Positions 22,433 to 33,595 of a DNA stretch of 64,000 nt are shown in pieces. Within the stretch, counting starts at the first letter, position 1, and each line of letters begins with the position of its first letter. The DNA lies in the NCBI GenBank assembly GCA_944739405.2, contig OX123193.2, positions 21,193,516-21,257,515 of the forward strand, given 5' to 3'. This stretch comes from Euclidia mi. Lineage: Eukaryota; Arthropoda; Insecta; Lepidoptera; Erebidae. A program made the position numbers and the translations under genes. The notes below the pieces were generated by a model, which was not told the DNA's origin, did no database searches, and saw nothing but the letters and a program-made list of their open reading frames with translations.

Positions 22433-23746
22433 TTCAATTAAGTTTGATAATTTCAGTTTGATATAATAACTATTGCGTTAACACAAGAACACATTATAAC
22501 AAGCACTATTTAAGATGGTTAAGTAAAACCAGATGCATAGCATTTTGTATAAAGGAAACAAGTTACATATTGATAATTAAGTATTTATCCGGCTGTCAAC
22601 GGTTTAATTTTATCATTTATTTATCCTTATATGTTTTATATATTTCAATAGAAACCAGACATTGAAAGAAACAATCCTAGCGACACAAAACATTACAAAA
22701 AAAAATATAATTCAATAATTGCGCCGCAGGAATTTTATGTTTGAATTCACAATGAATAGTAAATGCATAAACAGATGCATTCTCAAATAACACACCGATA
22801 GGCAGTAACAAGAAGATAAAATCGAAGACCAAAAACAACGATTGTAGCATAATAAACATTTGACAAAACGAACAACTAATAATTCTACGATGATATTCGT
22901 ATTTCTATACCAAATAGACAAGGATTAAATTCGTTAATTATTGTTAGTGAGCAACCTGCATGTGACAAGTGTACAATTCATTAATAAATGAACGCGGTAT
23001 TCTAGCTAAATACCTAGTATATAATACGCTAGCATCTTTAGGTACGTTCATTCTCAGCCCGTCCAACTATGTTAGGTACACGTGGTATAATAAAGACTAG
23101 TAAAAGTAAAGTAAATTTTCTTAGTAAGAAGGAAAAGAATAGTTAATTTTAAAAGTTAATCGCCGTAGTAGGCGGTAAAAGTATTGAATAATAGCTACTA
23201 GAAATATATCGCCGTACAAAATCGCTAGCAGAAGGTTATAGTAGAAAAATTAGAAAAAATGAAAACAGAAGGGTGTGAATTCGTTCCATAAGTCAGCCAA
23301 AGCAGATTATTAGCAATAATAACCAGTAGGACTTAATTACCGTAGTGGCCCTTAAAAAAGCTAATCGCGAAGCATACGATCAACGAAGGTGACCTTAGCA
23401 GGTCGTTAGAGGACGCGAGGCCATAAATCGCAATACAAAGAATGCGATCAAAGAATGTGACCACAGCGCGTCATTTAGTTGACACGTGGTCGCAAGCAAA
23501 ACGATTATAACTTGTTACTTATGCGGTTGATACAAAATTAATTATCACACGCGGCAACAGAAATAGTTATAATATAAAAATGCTTACCATGCGTAGTAAG
23601 ACAAAATTTGTCTGTTGTGACCGGCGCAACACAAAACCGACCTTCCGTGCACAACAGAACAAAAAACAATATATGCCACTTAAATAATTACACACTGCTT
23701 TGGAACGATTTCACACATACACAGTTAAAAAAATAAAAAAAATGAC

Positions 23747-23755
23747 TCACCGGCA
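23747..23755 (-). promoter_or_regulatory. candidate splice donor
   Basis: The minus strand reads CCGGTGAGTCA, with GT at 23750-23749. It lies about 40 bp after the primer-binding site. With the acceptor near 20238 it would define an intron of about 3.5 kb. Confidence 0.4.
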
Positions 23756-23801
23756 GCGGATTCTCAACAAAACCCTACCTATATATTCCCGTGGGCGCCA
23801 C

Positions 23802-24205
23802 TGTAACAAAGGTGACCTTCCAGGTGTCCACTGTAACGTTATCCCTACTTAGGGTGTGCTTAAATGAGATACGTGGTTAAATGTTACACTAAAAATTGAT
23901 TTATTTTTCAAGTAAATCTAAAACATCATTTAGCAAGCGTTTCACTAGCAAAAAATTACTAAAAAAATGTTATTCGCAAAGGTTTAAACAGGGTCGCGTG
24001 ATTCGGCGATGGTAAAGGTTTTGTTGAGGGTTCTGCTGCCGGTTCGTCCAGGAGAAGTGGTTACTTAGCTCGTCTCCGGTTCGCCAGATGAAAAGGGGAG
24101 AGCGCAGCCAGCGCTTGAGTATTTATAGCAGCTCGAGGTGCGGTGGGGGGCGAAGATGCAGGCGGCCGGGAGGCGGTGTCATCACGACGTCACAGCGACG
24201 TCACA
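23802..24205 (-). repeat. 5' LTR of the non-coding element
   Basis: Partner of 19702-20104. It ends on the minus strand in TTTGTTACA, then one base, then the primer-binding site TGGCGCCCACGGG. Confidence 0.85.
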
Positions 24206-24397
24206 TAGGGTTCAAATAAATAATATTCAGCTGAGTATTTAAAGAATCAAAGAAATAGCCTTTTACTTAATGTGTGTTTGTATAATAATATACGAATTGT
24301 TAAAATTTCTGTCGTGTCCTTGACTTTTTGTTTTCTTTTCTTGAAATGGCTAACCCCAAAACGCCTAGACATAGTATGATATTTATGGTATCTTATC

Positions 24398-24520
24398 TTA
24401 TTATCCGACCGACTTCAAACCAATTAGTAAATGGCACATATAAATAATAGGTAGTATTTAATTAATATTAAATCTTTATTATTTTTCACTTTTTCGTTTT
24501 TGAAGTCGGTTGTTTTTAAC
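24398..24520. repeat. inverted repeat with CCGACTTCAAA arms
   Basis: CCGACTTCAAA near 24408 and TTTGAAGTCGG near 24500 are perfect complements about 90 bp apart. This word pair is common at the ends of lepidopteran MITEs; class unknown. Confidence 0.5.
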
Positions 24521-24614
24521 GTAGTTATTTTTATTATTTAATATTTTTAGTGTACCTATTGTTGTATTGTCAACTAGTAATAGATAGACCTACAAAAGGT
24601 GCTGCGCACCTTAA

Positions 24615-24902
24615 AATATAGATCTCAAGAAACGAGAACGGATAAAAGTAGTCGTCTCTGTAAATGCTCTTCGGGACACAGTTTTACGTTCTTGTGAGAC
24701 TATTAAAGAACCTGAAAAACGTTTGTTGGCCAGGAAAGCATATATGAAATCACGTTTACGTCAAGAAACTCTTGAACAGTATAATAGACTCGGTAAGAAC
24801 CAAGAGCGTCTAGCGAATGAGTCTTTTGAGCAAAGAGCTAATAGACTTGGTCTCATTAATAATCGACAAATCATGGCATTACCGCATGATTTAAGTCTTT
24901 GA
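24615..24902 (+). pseudogene. remnant of a charged, repeat-containing transposon ORF
   Basis: 95 codons without a stop, ending at TGA 24900-24902 and preceded by a TAA at 24612. The only methionine codon that could serve as a start is near 24744. The translation is rich in Arg, Glu and Gln and carries a loose internal repeat: RLRQETLEQYNRLG, RLANESFEQRANRLG, each with an E-[TS]-x-EQ-x-x-x-RL core. N-terminal regions of some Helitron-like and other transposon proteins contain such ETxEQRxxRL repeats, so a transposon remnant is likely. No catalytic domain is present, and the neighbouring DNA does not continue the frame. Confidence 0.4.
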
Positions 24903-25384
24903 AGTCACCATTATCATCATTTTGCATTTTAGCAATTACTGAGTTCGTATGGCCACCTTATAACAAAGTGAGTACACAATCCATTTATTTTTGTTGCAAT
25001 GTATATATGCAAATTTTTACTTAAGATAAACGCTCTCGGCTTGCTAAAGATATGCCACTTAAAGTTTAACTACATGTGCATATATCTACATAATGAGGCC
25101 CGAAATATATCAGTGTTGTTGCGACTTTAGGGATCACGCTAAAGTCTTCTTTACCATATGTAAAATTATGTACCAGACTGGTATATAAGACTCTACTATT
25201 ACTTACTTACCATCTGACTGGAAAACAACGCACAGCTGAAACTACCGCGGGCATAAAGCTAAAATTTGGCAAGATAGTTCCTTGTTAAGTATTGGGGAGC
25301 ACTACGAGAGATTTAATTTGGAAGTTTCCCTCCTGACGGAGTGGTCAGAGTATGCATGAAACTTTTTATCTAATTGATATTCAC
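24903..25384. other. unassigned stretch
   Basis: Only a 30-bp match (GTGAGTACACAATCCATTTA, near 24968) to 19574 and 20878 was noticed. No gene. Confidence 0.4.
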
Positions 25385-25470
25385 ACTGAAGACCGTGAGA
25401 AATGGCAAAAAATGTGGCCCATGCTCAGCAGTGTACACAATCGGATTGTGAATAATGATGATGATCACGC
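25385..25470 (+). repeat. solo LINE 3' tail with ATG-repeat end
   Basis: GACCGTGAGAAATGGC, CCCATGCTCAGCAGTG and a TGAATAATGATGATGATCA tail fit the C-terminal end and tail of an RTE-like LINE. About 85 bp remain. Confidence 0.55.
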
Positions 25471-25914
25471 AGCAGCAAAATATCAAATATAACGACATTT
25501 TTTTACTCAGACTTGAAACGTCTAACCCCTTTTGACCAATCGAATAGCTCTTCCTATGATATTTAAGTAACCGGTACACAAACCAATCAAAAACATAAGT
25601 AGCCAATCACAGTACATAATTTCGTAGTACATTACGCAATCACACCCTCCATAGGTTTATGAAGCAAAATTGGACCCTTGTCAAGGCGCGCCTGTTTGAT
25701 GTCAAATCTAATTGACAAACGAGCGGATTACGTACTATAGCCGGATCGTAACGCGAGGTGTCAATTGTACGGAACTGCGTAATTAATGGTCAACGACAGT
25801 TTGATTGAGTGTCATGTAGGATAATGTTAAACGATGTGGGTCGTGACAATATTATTTACTGTTTCTGTCTGACACGAATTATAACAGATATGTGTAGATA
25901 GCAACGTTTGAATG
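25471..25914. other. unassigned stretch
   Basis: No recognisable feature. The minus-strand 78-codon frame at 25370-25606 has no known motif. Confidence 0.4.
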
Positions 25915-25990
25915 GCCACTTGGTGTACTGGTTACTTTCTCAGTTGCTAAGTTAAAGGTCATGTGTTCGATTCTCAATCGGCAAAAATGT
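25915..25990 (+). repeat. tRNA-derived SINE-like fragment
   Basis: TGGCCACTTGGTGTACTGG resembles an A box region and GTGTTCGATTC a B box, about 50 bases apart. Probably a SINE head. Confidence 0.4.
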
Positions 25991-27506
25991 ATGTTGTAGT
26001 TGCCAGTTCAGACCCACAGATTTAACCTAATTTCCAGTTATCAACTTTTTTCTCAATTCGACGGGGCTTACACCGCCGCGCGCGGTATGGCAATGAGTAG
26101 CACAATATTTCGCAGCTAAATTCGTTTAGTAGTTCAGAGCGGTTAAAGGTGAGCTAAAGGTGTAAAAGACATATTCTGACAAATCTAAATAATTAAACGA
26201 CGGTCTCATTAAATACGCAAATGGTTCTGCTTACGTAAGTACGCTTAAACGTAAATGAAAAAGGTAAATAATGAGTAAAGGTAACCAGATCGTTCATTCC
26301 AGCGTTTATTTACACTTGCCGACCATGAACGATTGAACGTAGCTTTTTCGACAATAAAAGCATCTAAATTACATCACTGATATTTTATATCAGCTGTTGG
26401 TAATGTATTAGGTGTGGATAATTAAATAAATTTACATTAATAAATGTTTTTAGTTTCAGAATAATAGCTTTCATCTTTATCTATAACAAAACAATTGGTT
26501 TTCTCTTTAGGGACCGCTTTCAAAGGCGACATCGACACAAAGATAAAGAATATAAAATATTCTATTTTATATTTCAATTTCATTTTACGAATCCTTTGTC
26601 ACTAATTAAATATTATAAATTATAATAAATATAAACTTTCATTTGCATCTGTTGGTATGAACAATTATTTTCAAAGAGCAAATATACGTATTATTTAACA
26701 AGCGTGACATTTTACCAGCATATTTAAGATATTCTGCTTGTAAATACTTAACTAAAATTTTAAATATTAATTATAATTTTCAAACATTTTGTGTCTTCAA
26801 TTTAATGTTGCGTTCAATACAAAAAAGTCTGAAAGTTTATATACTTGCTAACTGACACTCGCTGTTTCACCAGCGTTATGTTTTGTAATTGAACAACATC
26901 AGCATAAGCATTACGTGCGTTTTTGCGGCAATGACGATATGACGAGAGATTAGAACACAAATGCAGATTTTAGCTTGATCCACTCATTTTTTATCACTTC
27001 ATTCTATAACTTGCGGTAATTAATTAACATCAAATACATACCTGTTTTAAGAACACAAAAATACCGCCGTCGCAGAGCTAGGGAAATTAAAGTAGGTACT
27101 TACATTCTGGCTCTCCAAAGAACTCCCATGCTCTTACTGAGAAAAATGGCGATTTTATTTTAAGCACCGGTTATAAGCTATGCTAAAAAACTCGAGACAA
27201 GCATGAAAACATATCACATCAAATTCAATCATGTACAATATTAAAATAATTTAAAAGCAGCTTTATTGAACGTGCGACTAGTATTTGAAATACAATATAG
27301 AGTTATATTAACAAACCAAACTGCCGTTTACATATTTATTTTGTAGATATCCCAAATTCAATCCAAAAGTTATTTTCAATACTCAGAATTTAATAATTAT
27401 GTCATGCATGGAACATGGCAGATTAATTTTGTGTATTGGAGAAGTTCATTGAAATTGGAGGTGCCTGAACTAAATAAGTTGGAATTTCATGCAGTAACAT
27501 GAGATA

Positions 27507-28397
27507 TTGATGACTTTAAAAAAGTCTATTACGGAGACTATACAAGAAACTTGCTCAAAACCTGCAGCCCAAAATATTTCCTTTGCCGATATTGTTAAGA
27601 CCAATAAATTTAGTCACCTGCGACCTTCTAATCTAAGTTCGATCGCAATATATCCTAACGACAAGGAAAAATCTAGCGACGACACCAAAACACTCGTCCA
27701 AAAGATAATATGTCCAGAGCAAATGAAACTGCACGTGAGGGGATTGCAGAAGACCAGGAACGGAGGTATTATTATCAGCACCGAGTCAAAGGATGACATT
27801 GAAAAACTTCGGCGTTCAACACAATTGAGTAGTTCGGGATTGAAGGTAGAAGACCCCCACAAAAGAAGACCTAGGATAACAGTTGTTGGTGTACCTACGG
27901 CCCTTCGTGACCAAGATGTCTATGACTGCATTTACGAACAGAACCTGACCGATAAGATACCTAATTTGTCACGTGAGTCCTTCTTGTCTAGCATTAAGTT
28001 GAGCCACAAATCAGGTAAAAGAGATGCATCAACATGTAACTTTATTATAGAAGTACCTGCCAACATTAGGAAAGTCCTCATTAACCAGGCTAGAGCCTTT
28101 ATCAACTGGACGTCCTGCCCCGTTCGCGACTTTACCCTTGTGACCAGGTGCTTCAAATGCCAACAGTACGGACTTGCGGCGAAGACTTGCCGCGAGACCA
28201 ATCAGACGTGTGGACATTGCGGTGAACTCGGACATGAAACAAAGGATTGCAACAAGAAAGACAAGACGCCGAAATGTGCAACATCCTTGCGTTTTAAAAA
28301 TCCAAGTAACCACAAAACTGGTGACCTCGAATGCTCAGCGAAGAAAATTTCAGAATTGAGGTATATCAATTCCATAGATTATAATGAGGGCGCCTAA
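27507..28397 (+). CDS. LINE ORF1 (gag-like, zinc knuckles), copy A
   Basis: 296 codons, ATG at 27507. The C-terminal third carries zinc knuckles: a first one at residues 215-228 with C-x2-C-x9-C spacing in which leucine (223) stands where histidine is expected, and an intact CCHC at 235-248 (C235, C238, H243, C248). A third Cys-containing segment follows (KCATSLRF to LEC). The middle part (about residues 120-200) includes RITVVGVPTALRDQDVYD, which fits the RNA-binding region of LINE gag-like proteins. The product would coat LINE RNA and form the particle with ORF2. The frame is intact and unchanged in copies B and C. Confidence 0.8.
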   Translation: MMTLKKSITETIQETCSKPAAQNISFADIVKTNKFSHLRPSNLSSIAIYPNDKEKSSDDTKTLVQKIICPEQMKLHVRGLQKTRNGGIIISTESKDDIEKLRRSTQLSSSGLKVEDPHKRRPRITVVGVPTALRDQDVYDCIYEQNLTDKIPNLSRESFLSSIKLSHKSGKRDASTCNFIIEVPANIRKVLINQARAFINWTSCPVRDFTLVTRCFKCQQYGLAAKTCRETNQTCGHCGELGHETKDCNKKDKTPKCATSLRFKNPSNHKTGDLECSAKKISELRYINSIDYNEGA

Positions 28398-28475
28398 GAG
28401 CGTCGCCTATTATCATATTAGTCTTGAGCTAGCTTGTAAGCGTCTATAAGTTTCTTTTTAGTTTCGTTATAATAT

Positions 28476-31418
28476 ATGGCTAATCACTTAATTAAAGATC
28501 TAGATGATAGTTTAGTTTACGTGTCTAAAATAAGCGATACTGAAAATTGTAGACATTATCTTTCCGATTTCAACAACCCACTATCCATACTAACTCAAAA
28601 CATCCGCAGTATATATAAAAACATAGATAGTCTAGGCGTTTTCTTACAAAGGCTTGATACCGAGTGTGATATTGTCCTCACGGAAAGCTGGCTTTCAAAC
28701 AGAAATAAGAACATACCGACATTACCAGGGTACAATAGTTTCTACGCAAAGTTATCTTTAAACCAGTACGATGGCATAGTGGTATACACAAAAATAGCTT
28801 TACACCTTACTGTCGAAGAGCCAACTATCCAAGAAGGTAATTGTCTTATTATTAAAATCGGTTCGGAGATAGCAATAATAGCTATTTATAGGTCTCCTGC
28901 CTTTAGAAATTTTGAAGTATTTAATAACTCATTAGATAACATTTTACAGGGTCTTTCTTCCTTTCCTAACATTATTATAATTGGCGACCTAAATATTAAT
29001 ATTAATTCTGAAAATAATGATGCTGGCACCCAAGATTATCTGAACCTTTGTGCATATCATGGAATTTTGCCTTCTCACACATTTCCAACACATCAAAGTG
29101 GGTCATGCTTAGATCACGTCATGCTCAAAACTAAGCTACCGTGTTTAACACTTGTTACTAACTCAAAAATAACAGACCATTGCGCGATTTTGTTTACGCT
29201 TGAATTAATGCATTCTAAGCATCGTTCGCGTCCGCAGCAAAGGTCAAAACTTAATATGACTAACCTAGAACGTGATTTATGCAATATTGACTTTGGCCCA
29301 GTTTACAATTCTGCTGATGCTACCACTTCTATGTCTTATGTTATTAACAACTTACAAACAGCTTTTTTTAAAAACACCAGTGTAATTAATTTGAGTAACA
29401 AAAATAATAATATTAATCCTTGGATAACTCCTGGCCTTATTAAGTGCATTCGGCACCGTGATAGACTACATAAAAGAGCTAAGCAAAATCCAAATAATTT
29501 AACCTTACAAACAGTCTATAAGCGTTATAGAAACTTCTGCAATAGAATCCTAAGAATAACAAAAATCGAGTATGACAAATCTCAAATATCAGAAGCCGGC
29601 AATAGCACTAAGCGATTGTGGAAGTACGTTTAGTCTGTAACATATACGTCGAAACAAAATAAGTGCGATACAAGTTTATTATATACAGATCGTACCCCTC
29701 TTTCATCTGCTGATAACGTCAATAGCTTTTTGGCTAACATTGGTGTGAAATTGGCTGAATAAATTCAAAAAACATGTAACAATCATCCAAAAAATGCTAT
29801 TTCAACCGTTCCGACATATAATAGTACTGGCAAGTCTTTTGTTTTACTAGAACCGGATGAAAGTGAAGTAGAACGAATTATCCTATCACTAAGACATAGC
29901 TCAGCAGCAGGGTGGGACGGTATTAGCACTGCAATACTGAAAACCTTTAGGCACATACTGATACCTCCAATAACTCACATTTTCCGAATTTGCCTGTCAG
30001 AAGGAATCTTCCCCAAATGCATCAAAAAGGCAGTAGTAATTCCCATACACAAATTAGGGCAAAAGGATCTGGTAACTAATTACAGGCCAATCTCACTACT
30101 ACCTTCGATATCTAAAGTACTCGAGAAAATTATAAACAATAGATTAGTTTCATATCTTGAAAATAACTCCCTCTTCTCCCACAAGCAATTCGGCTTCAGA
30201 TCAAAGTTATCTGCAGCAGATGCACACCTTGACTAATTATATTTCCGAGGAACTTGGGCAAAGTCAACATGTGATTGGCGTCTTTCTAGATCTGGCAAAA
30301 GCATTTGACACTGTATCAATCCCACTGCTTCTTAAGAAATTGGAGGCCTTAGGAATAAGAGGCACACAGTTAAAACTGTTTAAACTACTACTTACGGGAT
30401 AGGTATCAATGTGTCAAAATAGACAACGTTATCAGTTCCGAATTATTATTACCCCAATTCGGCATTCCTCAGGGAAGTGTACTCGGTGGAACACTCTTTC
30501 TAGTGTACATAAATGATCTCTGTAACCTAAACCTACATCATGGCACTATTGTTACATATGCTGACGACACTGCGCTTATTTTCTCAGCAAACACCATTAC
30601 GGAAGCTCAGAAGTATGCACAACAAGGGTTTAACGTAGTAAATAACTGGCTTAAACATAATCTACTAACCTTAAATACTGATAAGACTAAATTCATTCAA
30701 TTTTGTATGCGTAACCCCCAAGCACATAACACTTCTTTTCACTTATATGCACATAACTGTTATCTTAAGTCAAACAACCTGTCCGGAAATTAATAGCACT
30801 ACTAATATTAAGTATTTAGGGGTTATATTGGACGAAACCCTTTCCTATAAACAACATATCGCCGCTTTAACATCTAGGCTACGAAAATTATTATTTGTAT
30901 TTAAAAAACTTCGCTTTATTTTAGATCATAACCTCATTATACAGATGTACAAGGCATTGTGTCAGTCCATAATCCAATACTGCATAACCTCTTGGGGAGG
31001 TATAGGAAAATCTTTAATGCTCTCTATAGAGCGAGCGCAAAGAGCCCTGCTTAAAGTGGCCACCCACCGACCTTACCGATTCTCTACAAGCCTTCTATAT
31101 GAATCATGCAAAGTGCTAACGGTTCGTCAACTGTTTATATTGTACACTGTACTAAAACAGCATACAGCGCTTACGTACAACGCCGACCTTACTAACACCA
31201 AGAGACGGAAAGATATTGTCTGTAGTTCAAGCTCTGAATCAAGGTTTGTGTTTACTAATAGATTCTTTTCATTTCTGGGTCCCTATCTTTATAACAAAAT
31301 AAACAAAGAAACATCTATTTACGACCTAAGTTATGTAAGATCGAAACAACGCGTCTATCAGTATTTACAAACATTGAAATATGATCAGACCGAAGAACTG
31401 CTGACTGTGGTTAAATAA
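28476..31418 (+). pseudogene. LINE ORF2 (endonuclease-reverse transcriptase), copy A, broken
   Basis: ORF2 begins at ATG 28476, 78 bp after ORF1. The apurinic-type endonuclease is seen: TQNIRSI, DIVLTESWL, IGDLNIN, SCLDHVM and ITDHCAI, i.e. all main motif regions. The polymerase follows: NYRPISLLPSISKVLEK, IGVFLDLAKAFDTV, QGSVLGGTLFLVYINDL and the catalytic YADDTAL. The frame is closed by TAG at 29631-29633 and TAA at 29760-29762, then shifts near 30220, near 30390 and near 30770. The last part (30747-31418) is the C-terminal domain with KYLGVILDETLSYKQHI. It cannot make an active enzyme. The TAG at 29631 is AAG in unit B. Confidence 0.85.
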
Positions 31419-31680
31419 TTATACATTTCATATTAGTTTTAAAATAATTCTAAGTAGGCATATTTTTATTTAGAAACATTACGTTTAATATGTTGATGAT
31501 AAATATTGTAATTACTTCATAACTCAGATCAAAATCACTTACTGTAAGTGCCTTTAATGCCTGTGGCACAGGTTTACCCTAGTACAGGCACCTCATTATT
31601 CTACCTAAATTACCTTTTAAGAACTTTATGTATATTTTTGTGATGTATGAAAATGAATAAATTTTATTATTATGTCGTTT

Positions 31681-31808
31681 ATTAAATATTCTTCTCACAG
31701 TCACATTTCACATACTTAATAAATTTCACACTAAGAACTAAATTAAATATATAAAATGGGACCACGAAGACCCACCGGCATCGGGCACAGGGACCAAGCT
31801 ACCGGTGG
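31681..31808 (-). other. R4/Dong-like 3' UTR and LINE boundary
   Basis: The LINE tail and the 3' end of the minus-strand R4/Dong-like element meet here. CACCGGCATCGGGCACAGGG is shared with 38623-38642, the other R4/Dong-like 3' UTR. TTATTAT just before (31663-31673) gives a short TAA repeat on the minus strand. Confidence 0.5.
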
Positions 31809-32992
31809 TTAGGGCTCCAGAGAAAGGAACCTCCGTACGATACGTGTCGTGTCCAGCAATACTGCCTTCTGTATAGAGGACTTGATCCAGCCGTCTAACG
31901 AGAGCCTCTTGAGGTGGTGGTCGAGGCTCTTGGCAATAAGACCATTTACGGTCACGACTATCGGTACAATGATCGCCGAGTCAACATCCCACATGTCGAC
32001 AATCTCGTGAGCCAGGTCCAAATACTTAATTTGTTTATCTTTTTCGGCTTTCACGAGATTCTCGTCATGGGGTATGGTGACGTCGATGATCATTGCAAGG
32101 CGCTCTAATCGGTCTATCACCACTATGTCCGGCTTGTTAGCCACAATAGTTCTGTCAGTAATTATAGACCAATCCCAATACATAGTAGCACGACCATTTT
32201 CAAGAACTGGGTCGGGCACATACCTGTAGTACGGTATTTCAGAGTCGACAAGTTGGTACTTTAAGGCAAGTTGCTGGTGGACAATCCTGGCTACTTGGTT
32301 GTGTCTATGCAAATATTCGCCGTTGGCAAGACGAGAACAACCGGATACTATATGTCTAAGCGATTCACCAGACTGGTGACATGCCCGACATATGTCGACC
32401 GTCCCATCCCTTAGAATATACTTCCTGTAGTTGTTCGTCATGACAACTTCGTCCATAATCGCAAAGACAAAACCTTCTGTTTCGGCGAAAAGATCGCCAG
32501 AACGCAGCCAGGACACCGACGCTGGGAAATCTACGTCGGGCCCATGCAAGGCCCGGTAAAAACGTCCATGCAGCTCTTTACCTTTCCATTCTTCCCTGCG
32601 CTCCTCTACACCAAGTACGGCAGGTTTGCGCCAGTTCTCTTTAGCCAGACCCAGCGGAGTAAGGCCTCTGTCCACTGCGACCACATCTCGGTGCACACCC
32701 GCGTCGGCGTGGAGAAAGTATTCTCTGAGATTGCACACCTCGCGATTGTGGAGGGTCTTGGCACTCAAGAAGCCACGACCCCCACACTTGCGCGGGATGT
32801 ACAATCTCATCACCGACGAACGCGGGTGATGCATCCGGTATGTCGTGAGTAGACATCGAACTTTCCTATCCAAGGCGTCCAATTCTGTTTGAGTCCATCT
32901 GAGTATGCCGAAGGAGTACATTAAGACGGGCATGGCCCAACCGTTACAGGCATGCACCTTATTTCCGCCCGATAAAAAGCTTTTTAAGACTT
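31690..32992 (-). mobile_element. R4/Dong-like LINE copy 2, 3' part (unit A)
   Basis: The 3' portion of an R2-superfamily LINE with a restriction-like endonuclease. It is cut at 32992 by the CsRn1-type LTR element; the ACTT target duplication is at 32989-32992 and 38152-38155, and the 5' part resumes at 38152. Placement in the R4/Dong group rests on the FMDDLK polymerase box, the endonuclease type and the TAA flanks. Confidence 0.7.
31809..32957 (-). pseudogene. R4/Dong-like polymerase C-terminus with restriction-like endonuclease
   Basis: 382 codons on the minus strand, open to its natural stop at 31809. Residues 190-207 form a CCHC finger (C190, C193, H202, C207). Then KPDIVVID (D277) and IIDVTIPHDENL (D292) match the PD-D core of the restriction-like endonuclease of R2-type LINEs, which nicks the target for reverse transcription. 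The upstream polymerase half is separated by the LTR element, so the gene is interrupted. Before the insertion this was likely the C-terminal half of one long ORF. The frame is intact in unit B too (52057-53205). Confidence 0.75.
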
Positions 32993-33563
32993 TGTAGTGA
33001 CATCATAATTATTGTTAAATTTACATATCATATTTTTATAGTTAATTTAGTACTCTAAAAATATTAATCTTTGATTAGCATAAAAAAATAATTGTAATTT
33101 TAATCAACCTAATAATTCAACATACACGCAAACAATGTACAACGATTTTATATAGATAAAATATTACTAGATGGGACAGCGAGGCGGTGACGTCGGGGCG
33201 GCCGTGTGTCGCGGCTCGCGTCGCAGGTAGCTCGCGCGAGCGAGAGAGCACTATCGGTTGACCGCTCACACGGTCGGTGCGCCCGCGTCGCCTGCCTATC
33301 AACAGTATATGATTTGTCTTGACGCGAACCGCCTTATATTTAAATCTTATTAGTACTTGTGAATAATTGTCATCGCTTCCGCGCGTACGAAATTCTTGTG
33401 CTTATTCTAAAAACTTTCTTCTCGCTATCTTTCACTCCTTCTGCTTGTGTGTGTGCCTATAAACTGTACCTGTGAACTTTTCCACCTCTTAATAAACTTT
33501 CATACTTCGTTTCTTCAATCTATGACTTTTACTTCGCACTACACACTCTTCTACAACCCTACA
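32993..33563 (+). repeat. 5' LTR of the CsRn1-type element (unit A)
   Basis: TGTAGTGACATC to ACCCTACA. A GC-rich block near 33180-33300 includes TGACGTCGG. TTATATTTAAATC (33333-33346) could be a TATA region and AATAAA near 33490 a polyadenylation signal. Confidence 0.9.
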
Positions 33564-33564
33564 T

Positions 33565-33577
33565 TGGTGACCCCGTA
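33565..33577 (+). promoter_or_regulatory. tRNA-Trp-type primer-binding site
   Basis: TGGTGACCCCGTA lies one base after the LTR. The first 11 bases match the complement of a tRNA-Trp 3' end. Confidence 0.7.
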
Positions 33578-33595
33578 CAAGGACACGGTAACAGG

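Larger units (their letters stand above)
19702..24205 (-). mobile_element. non-coding LTR retrotransposon (LARD/TRIM-like), minus strand
   Basis: Two LTRs of about 403 bp (19702-20104 and 23802-24205) flank 3.7 kb without any long open frame. The 4-bp target duplication TAGG is seen at 19698-19701 and 24206-24209. On the minus strand the 5' LTR is 24205-23802, followed after one base by TGGCGCCCACGGG (23800-23788), a primer-binding site whose TGGCGCCCA start fits tRNA-Lys. GGGGGGAG (20114-20107) is the polypurine tract before the 3' LTR. The LTRs differ at several sites, so it is older than the elements in the tandem array. It must rely on another element's proteins. The interior was enlarged by a 530-bp insertion at 20647-21178. 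Confidence 0.85.
26134..31680 (+). mobile_element. APE-type LINE, copy A
   Basis: Two-ORF LINE: long leader (26134-27506), ORF1 (27507-28397), ORF2 (28476-31418), and a 3' UTR ending with AATAAA and a TTTTATTATTAT tail near 31660-31673. The true 5' end is uncertain because 26134 is where the tandem unit starts, not necessarily the element. The polymerase resembles CR1/Daphne or Jockey clades. It is a dead copy by stops and frameshifts in ORF2. Confidence 0.8.

Noticed and set aside
26134..27506. Host gene promoter or 5' exon before LINE ORF1
   Set aside because: The whole stretch repeats with the LINE in every unit and encodes nothing; it is treated as LINE leader or array sequence.
32544..32852. 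Plus-strand frames opposite the R4/Dong-like ORF
   Set aside because: Shadows of the minus-strand endonuclease ORF; the same holds for 39120-39617 and the unit B equivalents.
33117..33302. 61-codon minus-strand frame in the LTR, repeated at each LTR copy
   Set aside because: Lies in the GC-rich regulatory part of the LTR and has no recognisable domain; copies follow LTR duplication.
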